This document shows, piece by piece, positions 6,879 to 12,282 of a DNA stretch of 13,312 nucleotides. The position numbers and the translations under genes are program-made. This DNA comes from an uncultured Clostridia bacterium (lineage in GTDB: Bacteria > Bacillota > Clostridia > Lachnospirales > Anaerotignaceae), in the NCBI GenBank assembly GCA_937919015.1, contig CALFPN010000121.1, forward strand, positions 1 to 13,312. Reading direction: 5' to 3'. The stretch's first letter is position 1. Each line of letters starts with the position of its first letter. The notes beneath the pieces are model-generated. The model did not search any database. It saw only the letters and a program-made list of their open reading frames with translations, and had not been told where the DNA came from.

Positions 6879-7052
6879 ATGATGGACGCATTCACGGCAT
6901 ATATAAAAACTATAACGGCTTTGACGATTTTTTCGGCACTGGCAGGCATCCTTTTGCCTGAGGGGAAATATCGGCGGTATGCGGAGCTGGTGCTGGGGGT
7001 CATGGTGCTGGGGGCGGTTTTGCGGCCCTTGCTGCGGCTGTTGGGTACATAA
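6879..7052 (+). CDS. spoIIIAF: Stage III sporulation protein AF, membrane part only (short form)
   Basis: The product is a 57-residue protein matching only the N-terminal portion of SpoIIIAF: helix one at about residues 7-26, a charged PEGKYRRYAEL loop, and helix two at about 35-55 ending LRPLLRLLGT. The B. subtilis protein is about 206 residues and carries a soluble ring-building domain after these helices; here that domain is absent. There is no space for it, since the spoIIIAG start is 10 bases past the stop. Reading through the TAA at 7050-7052 meets another stop at 7104. The start is ATG 6879 (or the adjacent ATG 6882) after GGGAGG at 6864-6869. The frame is also open back to 6441, but that part lies out of frame inside spoIIIAE. 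Either a natural short form or a truncated gene is possible. Confidence 0.85.
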   Translation: MMDAFTAYIKTITALTIFSALAGILLPEGKYRRYAELVLGVMVLGAVLRPLLRLLGT

Positions 7053-7062
7053 GGAGGAAGGC

Positions 7063-7581
7063 ATGGAAAAGGACAGATGGAAGGGGCTGTTTCGCCCCGA
7101 GAATAAAAAAATGCGGAGCAATATCCTGTTGGCATTGCTGTTGGGCATCCTGCTTCTGGCAGCAGGACGGAGTTTTTCTGATTCCAAGGAGGAAGGACCG
7201 CCGCAAACCGTGGCGGCAACGGAAACAGCAGATCGGGCAACGGAGCGTCGCATGGCAGAGATCTTATCTAAAATTCAGGGGGCGGGACAGGTGGATGTGA
7301 TGCTGACCTATCGCCAAACGGAGGAAAAGACCATTGCCCATAACGAAACGCGGGAGGAAAACGGGGAAGCCCTGCGGACGGAACAGACTGCCATCCTGCT
7401 GGAGGATGGAGACGGAGCCACCCAGCCGCTGGTGCTGACAGAGACGGGGCCTGTGGTGGAAGGGGTCGTGATTGCGGCTCAGGGGGCAGACAGCCCCGCT
7501 GTGGCAGCGGCACTCAATCAGGCTGCCCAGGCACTTCTGGATGTACCTGCCCATAAGGTGGCAGTTTTAAAAATGAAATGA
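7063..7581 (+). CDS. spoIIIAG: Stage III sporulation protein AG (channel ring protein)
   Basis: The product is a 172-residue protein with one membrane helix (about residues 20-37) and a soluble domain facing the space between mother cell and forespore. In B. subtilis SpoIIIAG (about 229 residues) is known to form a large ring through a ring-building motif like those of type III secretion proteins. The visible domain includes RMAEILSKIQGAGQVDVMLTY (residues 63-83) and ends with GVVIAAQGADSPAV and LLDVPAHKVAVLK (residues 158-170), all typical. It is shorter than the Bacillus protein mainly in the linker and insertion, not in the core. The start at 7063 follows GGAGGAAGG (7053-7061). The frame is open upstream to 6979, but that part overlaps spoIIIAF and was rejected. 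Confidence 0.93.
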   Translation: MEKDRWKGLFRPENKKMRSNILLALLLGILLLAAGRSFSDSKEEGPPQTVAATETADRATERRMAEILSKIQGAGQVDVMLTYRQTEEKTIAHNETREENGEALRTEQTAILLEDGDGATQPLVLTETGPVVEGVVIAAQGADSPAVAAALNQAAQALLDVPAHKVAVLKMK

Positions 7582-7593
7582 GGGGGAAAAGGT

Positions 7594-8223
7594 ATGTTTG
7601 TCATCAAACGAAATCAAGTAGTAGTAACGGCGTTAGCAGTGATGATCGCTGCGGCAGGGTATCTGAATTTTCAGGAAAGCCGCGCATCTGAGGGAAATCA
7701 GACAGCTCTGCAGTTGACAGAGGAAGGGGATGTGACTGCACTAGTGGATTATGCCGCACTGCCCGATGATGTGGATACGGCGGAGACGGAATTAGATCCC
7801 ATCACCGCAGAAGTGGCGGAAACCACAGGGGATGGTGCCGCAGTCTTTGTTTCTGCCAACGCCGGCGATCGTGCGTCCTATTTTGCGGAAGCAAAGCTGG
7901 ATCGGGAACAGTCCCGTGCAAAACAGAAGGATATTCTGAATGAGATGCTGGATAATAAAAACATTTCTCAGGAACAGAAAGATAAATGTACGGAAAGTAT
8001 GATGGAGCTGCAGCAGCGTATCGAAAAGGAAACGGCAGCAGAGGCGATGATCGAGTCCAAGGGGTTCAAAGAAGCCTATGTCCGCATGGATGATGATACA
8101 GTGGATGTGGTGGTAGATAAGGACACTCTGACCGATGCGGAAGTGGCTCAGATTGAGGATATCGTCAAACGAAAAACAGGGATGGATGCCTCTAAAATCA
8201 GAATCAATACGTTAAGCAAATAA
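7594..8223 (+). CDS. spoIIIAH: Stage III sporulation protein AH (partner of SpoIIQ)
   Basis: The product is a 209-residue single-pass membrane protein (218 in B. subtilis). After a short positively charged start (MFVIKRNQ) comes a membrane helix (about 8-24), an acidic low-complexity linker (about 30-90) and a ring-building domain (about 95-209). The domain includes SYFAEAKLDREQSRAKQKDI and the C-terminal AQIEDIVKRKTGMDASKIRI. In the mother-cell membrane SpoIIIAH is known to bind forespore SpoIIQ and bridge the two membranes. The ribosome site GAGGGGG (7580-7586) overlaps the spoIIIAG stop region. It is the last gene of the operon and is followed by a clear terminator. No spoIIQ gene is visible in the window. 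Confidence 0.95.
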   Translation: MFVIKRNQVVVTALAVMIAAAGYLNFQESRASEGNQTALQLTEEGDVTALVDYAALPDDVDTAETELDPITAEVAETTGDGAAVFVSANAGDRASYFAEAKLDREQSRAKQKDILNEMLDNKNISQEQKDKCTESMMELQQRIEKETAAEAMIESKGFKEAYVRMDDDTVDVVVDKDTLTDAEVAQIEDIVKRKTGMDASKIRINTLSK

Positions 8224-8241
8224 AGTGCAGGTTTCAGCTTA

Positions 8242-8262
8242 GGGGCTTTGCCCCTTTTTTTT
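8242..8262 (+). terminator. Intrinsic terminator of the spoIIIA operon
   Basis: GGGGC (8242-8246), a TTT loop and GCCCC (8250-8254) form a compact GC stem. It is followed by eight T (8255-8262), 18 bases past the spoIIIAH stop. Confidence 0.92.
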
Positions 8263-8280
8263 ATGCATGAATTTATGCAT
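8261..8280. repeat. Tandem TTATGCAT motifs upstream of the asp23-like promoter
   Basis: TTATGCAT occurs at 8261-8268 and 8273-8280. Starts are 12 bases apart and each contains the palindrome ATGCAT. They end seven bases before the -35 at 8287, a position suited to an activator or repressor site. Function is unknown. Confidence 0.45.
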
Positions 8281-8286
8281 AATTCA

Positions 8287-8315
8287 TTGCAAAAATGGTG
8301 ACTATCTGCTATAAT
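8287..8315 (+). promoter_or_regulatory. Strong housekeeping promoter for the Asp23-family gene and perhaps nusB-xseAB-ispA
   Basis: TTGCAA (8287-8292), a 17-base spacer and a perfect TATAAT (8310-8315) form the promoter. TG at 8307-8308 makes an extended -10. Transcription would start near 8322, giving a leader of about 68 bases to the ATG at 8390. Confidence 0.8.
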
Positions 8316-8389
8316 CGAATCATAATTATGCGTGAATATTTTGTTTGATGAAAAGCATGAATAAAAAGAAAACATAGGAGGTTTTTGAT

Positions 8390-8749
8390 ATGTCTGAAAA
8401 TAAAATGCATGGTCAGATCCAGATTGCAGATGAAGTGATCGGTGTGATCGCTGTTACAGCAGCACTGGAAGTAGAAGGCGTTGTGGCTGGCAGCCACGGC
8501 AAGGGCTTTACAGAATTTTTTGGCAAAAAAGGTCATACAAAATGTGTGAAAGTGGCAAAGGATGAAAATGAAGCCGTTTTGGATATGGAAATCATCATCA
8601 AATTCGGCACAAAGGTGCAGAAGGTTGCAGCAGAAGTGCAGGAAAGAGTGAAATCCACAGTGGAAACCATGACGGGTCTCAATGTGGCAGTGGTGAATGT
8701 CAGCGTTTCCGGCGTTGTGAAAGAAGTAAAAGCTGAGGTAGAAGAATAA
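8390..8749 (+). CDS. Asp23/Gls24 family envelope stress protein (YloU-like)
   Basis: The product is a small 119-residue soluble protein of the Asp23/Gls24 (DUF322) family. Characteristic parts are GQIQIADEVIGVIAVTAALE at the start, EGVVAG, VLDMEIIIKFGTKVQKVAAE in the middle and TMTGLNVAVVNVSVSGV near the end. In Gram-positive bacteria these proteins associate with the membrane or envelope and are often stress-related. The molecular role is poorly defined. AGGAGG (8376-8381) lies eight bases before the ATG. The family commonly sits near nusB in Clostridia, as here (109 bases upstream). It has its own strong promoter and is followed by a long hairpin, so its transcript may be partly separate from nusB. 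Confidence 0.92.
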   Translation: MSENKMHGQIQIADEVIGVIAVTAALEVEGVVAGSHGKGFTEFFGKKGHTKCVKVAKDENEAVLDMEIIIKFGTKVQKVAAEVQERVKSTVETMTGLNVAVVNVSVSGVVKEVKAEVEE

Positions 8750-8762
8750 TCGGCGAAAGAAC

Positions 8763-8804
8763 GGGTCTCATGGCACATGCCGATGAGACCCTCTTGTCAT
8801 TTTT
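8763..8804 (+). terminator. Long hairpin after the asp23-like gene, possible terminator or attenuator
   Basis: GGGTCTCATGGC (8763-8774) pairs with GCC and ATGAGACCC (up to 8791) with a single bulged G and a four-base loop. The T-rich stretch after it is broken (TCTTGTCATTTTT), so termination may be incomplete and some read-through into nusB is likely. Confidence 0.6.
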
Positions 8805-8807
8805 ATG

Positions 8808-8832
8808 GAAATTTTACTGAGATGAAAATTTC
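8808..8832. repeat. Inverted repeat upstream of nusB
   Basis: GAAATTTT (8808-8815) and AAAATTTC (8825-8832) are perfect 8-base inverted repeats with a 9-base spacer. They lie 26 bases before the nusB start and form an operator-like site or weak RNA hairpin. Confidence 0.5.
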
Positions 8833-8858
8833 AGACGGAAAAATACGGAGGTAACAAT

Positions 8859-9260
8859 ATGAGCCGAAGAAGTGCAAGAAAGAATGCGTTTTTCCTGCTG
8901 TTCCAGATGGATTTCAGCGAAGCAGCGGAATTTGAACAGGTAAAGGAAGTTTTCTTTGCAGAAAAGGAAGCACCTGTGGAAGAAGGAGAAAAAGCCTTTA
9001 TCCTTTCCGAAGTGGAAGGCGTACATGAACACATGGAAGAAATCGACGGGATCATTGAACAGAGTGCCAAGGGCTGGGATCTTTCCCGTATGAATAAAGT
9101 GGATCTGGCAATTTTGCGCCTGGCTGTTTATGAAATGAAATTTGGAGAAACTCCCGTTGGCGTTGCCATTAACGAAGCGGTGGAACTGGCGAAAAAATTC
9201 AGCTCCGACGAAGCACCTGCGTTTGTCAATGGCGTACTGGGCAAAGCTTCCCAGATGTAA
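8859..9260 (+). CDS. nusB: Transcription antitermination factor NusB
   Basis: The product is a 133-residue all-helical RNA-binding protein. With NusE (S10) it binds boxA RNA and aids antitermination of rRNA transcription. The N-terminal RRSARKNAFFLLFQMDF (residues 3-19) is the typical NusB opening. The C-terminal half carries MNKVDLAILRLAVYEM and VAINEAVELAKKFSSDEAP, followed by FVNGVLGK, the conserved signature of the family. The length is normal. GGAGG lies just upstream (near 8848-8852). Only two bases separate its stop from xseA, a common clostridial arrangement. No unusual residues were seen. Confidence 0.96.
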   Translation: MSRRSARKNAFFLLFQMDFSEAAEFEQVKEVFFAEKEAPVEEGEKAFILSEVEGVHEHMEEIDGIIEQSAKGWDLSRMNKVDLAILRLAVYEMKFGETPVGVAINEAVELAKKFSSDEAPAFVNGVLGKASQM

Positions 9261-9262
9261 GT

Positions 9263-10498
9263 ATGATTGAGCCGAAGGTTTTCTCGGTAGGGCAGATCAA
9301 CCGATACATCAAAAATCTGCTGGAAAATGATTTTATACTGAACAGCCTTCTGGTGCAGGGGGAAATCTCCAATTTCAAGGCCCATTCCAGCGGCCACTGG
9401 TATTTCACCCTGAAGGATGCACAGGGGGCTATTTCCTGCGTCATTTTTCGACAGGATGCGGTACAGATCCCCTTTGAACCGGAAAACGGGATGCAGATCA
9501 TTTTGGCGGGGCATGTTTCTCTTTACGAGAAAACAGGGCAGTATCAGCTGTATGGTGAATTTCTGCAGCCTGTGGGCATGGGTGCTTTGCAGATTGCCTT
9601 TGAACAGATGAAGGAAAAGCTGGCAGCGGAAGGACTCTTCGATTCCGATTTCAAACGAGAACTGCCGGAACATGTGGAGACCATTGCCGTCATCACATCC
9701 CCCACAGGAGCGGCGGTGCGGGATATTATCCAGATTGCCAAACGCCGTGACCCTCGTGTGAAAATTGCCCTGTTCCCGACGTTGGTGCAGGGGGAATCCG
9801 CAGCGGAGGATATTGTGAACAGCCTGAAGCTGGCAAACAGCTGGGGGAAGGCTGATGTCATTATTCTGGGACGCGGCGGCGGTTCCATGGAGGACTTATG
9901 GGCGTTCAACGAGGAAATCGTGGCTCGTGCCATTTTTGCATCGGAAGTACCTGTGATTTCCGCCGTGGGCCATGAAACGGATTTTACCATTGCGGATTTT
10001 GTATCGGATCTTCGGGCACCGACCCCTTCCGCAGCGGCAGAACTGGCAACGGTGCATCTGGATAGCATCCGAATGGATGTAGAGGAACTGACAGACAGAC
10101 TTACCAGAGACATACAGGCAGTTCTGACAACATCCAAAAGACGACTGGATTTCCTGAAGGAAAGGCCGGTTTTGAAACGTCCTTTGGAGCGCATCCAACG
10201 GACGCAGATGTATTTGGAAGAAAAGGAACGGCTTTTGCTGCGAGAAACTTTGCGGAAGCTGGAGAAAAATAATATGCGTCTTGCGGCGGCAGGGGCAAGA
10301 TTGGAAGCGGTATCGCCTTTTTCCATCATGCAGCGGGGCTATGCCATGGCCATGGATGAGAAGGGATTGCCTGTGACCAGTGTTCTGTCTGCAAAAGAAG
10401 GACAGGCTTTGCAGGTGCGCATGAAAGACGGTATTTTAGAGACTACAGTGACGGGAAAGAAGGTGTTCGATGGTGGCAAAAAAGAAACTGACATTTGA
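9263..10498 (+). CDS. xseA: Exodeoxyribonuclease VII large subunit
   Basis: The product is the 411-residue large (catalytic) subunit of exonuclease VII, which degrades single-stranded DNA from both ends into short oligonucleotides. An N-terminal OB-fold segment (about residues 5-100) shows SVGQINRYIKNLLENDF and LVQGEISNF. The catalytic core (about 125-265) includes ITSPTGAAVRDI, GRGGGSMEDLWAFNEE (203-218) and SAVGHETDFTIADFVSDLRA (233-252), then PTPSAAAE. The C-terminal part is coiled-coil-like (about 265-345), as expected for the region that binds XseB. It is slightly shorter than B. subtilis XseA (about 448). There is no clear ribosome site of its own. The start lies two bases after the nusB stop, suggesting coupled translation. 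Confidence 0.96.
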   Translation: MIEPKVFSVGQINRYIKNLLENDFILNSLLVQGEISNFKAHSSGHWYFTLKDAQGAISCVIFRQDAVQIPFEPENGMQIILAGHVSLYEKTGQYQLYGEFLQPVGMGALQIAFEQMKEKLAAEGLFDSDFKRELPEHVETIAVITSPTGAAVRDIIQIAKRRDPRVKIALFPTLVQGESAAEDIVNSLKLANSWGKADVIILGRGGGSMEDLWAFNEEIVARAIFASEVPVISAVGHETDFTIADFVSDLRAPTPSAAAELATVHLDSIRMDVEELTDRLTRDIQAVLTTSKRRLDFLKERPVLKRPLERIQRTQMYLEEKERLLLRETLRKLEKNNMRLAAAGARLEAVSPFSIMQRGYAMAMDEKGLPVTSVLSAKEGQALQVRMKDGILETTVTGKKVFDGGKKETDI

Positions 10499-10706
10499 AG
10501 AAGCGATGGAACGGCTGGAGGCCATCGTGGAACAGCTGGAACAGGAGGAAGCCCCTCTGGAACAGGCTGTGGCGTTGTATAAAGAAGGACTTGGCCTTTC
10601 TGCCCTGTGTAAGGAAAAACTGGCAGCGGCAGAGGGGGAGATCGTCCTTCTCAGAAAAGAAGCAGGACTCTGGCAGGAAGAGCCTTTTCAGGAGGTTGAA
10701 GTATGA
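10470..10706 (+). CDS. xseB: Exodeoxyribonuclease VII small subunit
   Basis: The product is a 78-residue small helical subunit that binds XseA and is needed for active exonuclease VII. The conserved TFEEAMERLEAIVEQLEQEE segment (residues 8-27) and LEQAVALYKEGL after it are diagnostic. The start overlaps the 3' end of xseA by 29 bases in another frame; AAGGTG (10460-10465) precedes the ATG. GTG 10473 would be an alternative start one codon later. Its stop overlaps the ispA start as ATGA. The length is normal for the family. Confidence 0.95.
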   Translation: MVAKKKLTFEEAMERLEAIVEQLEQEEAPLEQAVALYKEGLGLSALCKEKLAAAEGEIVLLRKEAGLWQEEPFQEVEV

Positions 10707-11590
10707 TGGATCTGAAACAGGAAATGAAAGAAAGATGTGCATATATCGAAGAGGCATTGGAAAAATCCGTGCCCGAACAGCAGGAATTTCCCCCTGTGAT
10801 CTTTGAGGCCATGCGCTATAGCCTTCTGGCCGGCGGCAAACGCCTGCGCCCCATGATGGTGTTGGCGGCTTGTGAAGCCGTAGGAGGTAAAAAGGAAGAT
10901 GCACTGCCTTTTGCCTGCGCTTTGGAAATGATCCATACTTATTCCCTCATCCATGATGATCTGCCTGCCATGGATAATGATGATTATCGCCGCGGCAGAC
11001 TGACAAACCATAAAGTATATGGGGAGGATATGGCGATTCTGGCTGGTGACGGCCTGTTGCATCATGCTATGGAAACCATGGCCGATGCCTGCCTGAAAAA
11101 TCCTACCCCCCAGACCACAGGTGCCATGAAGGCCATTGCCCATGGGGCAGGGGTATTCGGCATGCTGACCGGTCAGGTGGTAGATGTTTTTATGGAAGGC
11201 AAACCATTGGATATTGAAACGCTGGATTTTATCCATCTGCATAAAACGGCGGCCATGATCCGCGGTGCGCTGGAAGCTGGTGCGGTCTGCGGCGGTGCTG
11301 ATGGGGAAACCGTGGCACAGTTTGGTCTGGCAGGGGAAAAGATCGGCGTGGCATTCCAGATTTTGGATGATATTCTGGATGTGACAAGCACACTGGAAGA
11401 ACTGGGCAAGCCCATCCATAGTGATGAAAAGAACCAGAAGACAACATATGTAACATTGTTTGGCATTGAAAAATCCAGAGAAATTGCGGCAAAGCTTTCC
11501 GACGAAGCCATTGCCATCTGGGAAAAACAGGGTGCATCCTGTGAATTCTTACTGGAACTGACAAAATATTTACTTACCAGAACATATTGA
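10703..11590 (+). CDS. ispA: Farnesyl diphosphate synthase (polyprenyl synthetase family)
   Basis: The product is a 295-residue short-chain trans-prenyltransferase that joins isopentenyl units to make the C15 precursor of undecaprenyl carrier lipid and quinone-type lipids. GGKRLRP (residues 44-50) binds diphosphate. The first aspartate-rich motif is DDLPAMD (85-91) followed by NDDYRRG; the two extra residues between the aspartates are typical of bacterial farnesyl synthases. The second is DDILD (222-226). GKPIHSDEKNQKTTYVTLFG (235-254) is conserved. AGGAGG (10690-10695) lies seven bases before the start, which overlaps the xseB stop (ATGA). Chain length cannot be fixed from sequence alone; geranylgeranyl products are possible but less likely. 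A hairpin-rich non-coding stretch follows directly. Confidence 0.94.
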   Translation: MMDLKQEMKERCAYIEEALEKSVPEQQEFPPVIFEAMRYSLLAGGKRLRPMMVLAACEAVGGKKEDALPFACALEMIHTYSLIHDDLPAMDNDDYRRGRLTNHKVYGEDMAILAGDGLLHHAMETMADACLKNPTPQTTGAMKAIAHGAGVFGMLTGQVVDVFMEGKPLDIETLDFIHLHKTAAMIRGALEAGAVCGGADGETVAQFGLAGEKIGVAFQILDDILDVTSTLEELGKPIHSDEKNQKTTYVTLFGIEKSREIAAKLSDEAIAIWEKQGASCEFLLELTKYLLTRTY

Positions 11591-11604
11591 GGCACTGAGT
11601 GCCT

Positions 11605-11628
11605 AACTCGAAATCAGGATTTCGAGTT
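11605..11628. repeat. Perfect 11-base inverted repeat just after ispA
   Basis: AACTCGAAATC (11605-11615) and GATTTCGAGTT (11618-11628) are exact reverse complements separated by two bases. They sit directly after the smaller GGCAC/GTGCC hairpin, which begins at the ispA stop codon. No T-run follows. RNA end protection, an element border or a protein site are all possible. Confidence 0.85.
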
Positions 11629-11675
11629 GGAAGACAGAAGTATGAACAGATCTGTGCCTTTGGAACTGCAAGCAG

Positions 11676-11726
11676 CAGCCTGAACAGGCTGGTTTGCAAA
11701 GCAAACTTCCAAGCGACAGCCTGTTC
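11676..11726. repeat. Overlapping inverted repeats with two alternative pairings
   Basis: CAGGCTG (11685-11691) can pair with CAGCCTG at 11676-11682 to form a small hairpin. Alternatively, as GAACAGGCTG (11682-11691), it can pair with CAGCCTGTTC (11717-11726), enclosing the GTTTGC/GCAAAC hairpin (11692-11706). The two folds exclude each other. TTGGAA (11660-11665) and TTCCAA (11707-11712) add a further possible pairing. Confidence 0.75.
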
Positions 11727-11832
11727 TCCTCGGCGAAAAGCGCGGTTTCCGCCTGCGGATTCCATTCAGAAAACGCTTTGTTTTCCGAACCTTTCCGCTG
11801 GCTGAAAAATGAAGCAGAAAGAAGGCGATTTT

Positions 11833-12264
11833 ATGAGTAACTTCGGAGCGATTCTGCAAAACACCCCCCTTTGGGCTGCCATCATTGGCTGGGCGGCGGC
11901 ACAGGGGATCAAAATCATTTTAACACTGATCACGGAGAAAAAATTTGATGCATCCCGCATCATGGGGACAGGCGGTATGCCCAGTTCCCATTCCTCCTTT
12001 ACCATGGCGTTATCCTTCAGTATCGCAAAATACCATGGCTTTGATTCACCGATGTTTGCCATTGCGTTGATCTTTTCCTTCGTCACCATGTATGATGCCC
12101 AGGGCATCCGTCGTGCGGCAGGCAGACATGCGGAAATTTTGAATGACTTGATCTTGGAACACAAAATGCCTGATGTAGGTGAATTGAAAGAACTTCTGGG
12201 GCATACTCCGCTGGAGGTTGCGGCAGGAGCTCTTTTGGGTATTTGCATCGGTTTGTGGCTGTAA
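11833..12264 (+). CDS. Divergent PAP2 family membrane protein (YuiD/DUF212-like)
   Basis: The product is a 143-residue integral membrane protein of the divergent PAP2 family. The signature MGTGGMPSSHSSFTMALSFS (about residues 45-64) resembles the PSGH motif of PAP2 phosphatases, and VTMYDAQGIRRAAGRHAEIL (about 88-107) supplies the conserved Arg and His of the second block. Hydrophobic helices lie near residues 13-30, 58-90 and the C-terminus. I chose ATG 11833 over the in-frame ATG 11809 because AGAAGG (11819-11824) lies eight bases before it; the longer form adds eight charged residues and has no ribosome site. B. subtilis YuiD is 158 residues. Position between ispA and dxs suggests a prenyl-phosphate substrate, which is inference. 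The catalytic activity of this family is not well established. Confidence 0.88.
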   Translation: MSNFGAILQNTPLWAAIIGWAAAQGIKIILTLITEKKFDASRIMGTGGMPSSHSSFTMALSFSIAKYHGFDSPMFAIALIFSFVTMYDAQGIRRAAGRHAEILNDLILEHKMPDVGELKELLGHTPLEVAAGALLGICIGLWL

Positions 12265-12282
12265 TAGAGAGTTGGTGAAAAC

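Larger units (their letters stand above)
11591..11832. other. Non-coding, hairpin-rich intergenic element between ispA and the PAP2-like gene
   Basis: These 242 bases hold no convincing gene. They contain a run of perfect or near-perfect hairpins: GGCAC/GTGCC (11591-11603), an 11-base stem (11605-11628), CAGCCTG/CAGGCTG (11676-11691), GTTTGC/GCAAAC (11692-11706), a 10-base pair of arms (11682-11691 with 11717-11726) and GCGG/CCGC (11742-11752). Short open frames cross it on both strands (11599-11805 plus; 11574-11765 and 11614-11859 minus), but they overlap one another and look like no known protein. It may be a dispersed intergenic repeat, a structured leader or an RNA. There is no clear terminator T-run and no good promoter. 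Confidence 0.5.

Noticed and set aside
9544..10329. Minus-strand open frame of 261 codons opposite xseA
   Set aside because: Ser/Arg-rich low-complexity translation typical of the reverse frame of a conserved gene. The xseA motifs on the plus strand are decisive.
10688..11419. Minus-strand open frame of 243 codons opposite ispA
   Set aside because: No recognisable domain; the translation is His- and Gln-rich. It lies opposite both aspartate-rich motifs of a clear farnesyl diphosphate synthase.
11599..11805. Short plus-strand open frame, and overlapping minus-strand frames, in the ispA to PAP2-like gap
   Set aside because: No ribosome site supports a start. Several frames are open at once on both strands, and the hairpins account for the sequence better than a protein does.
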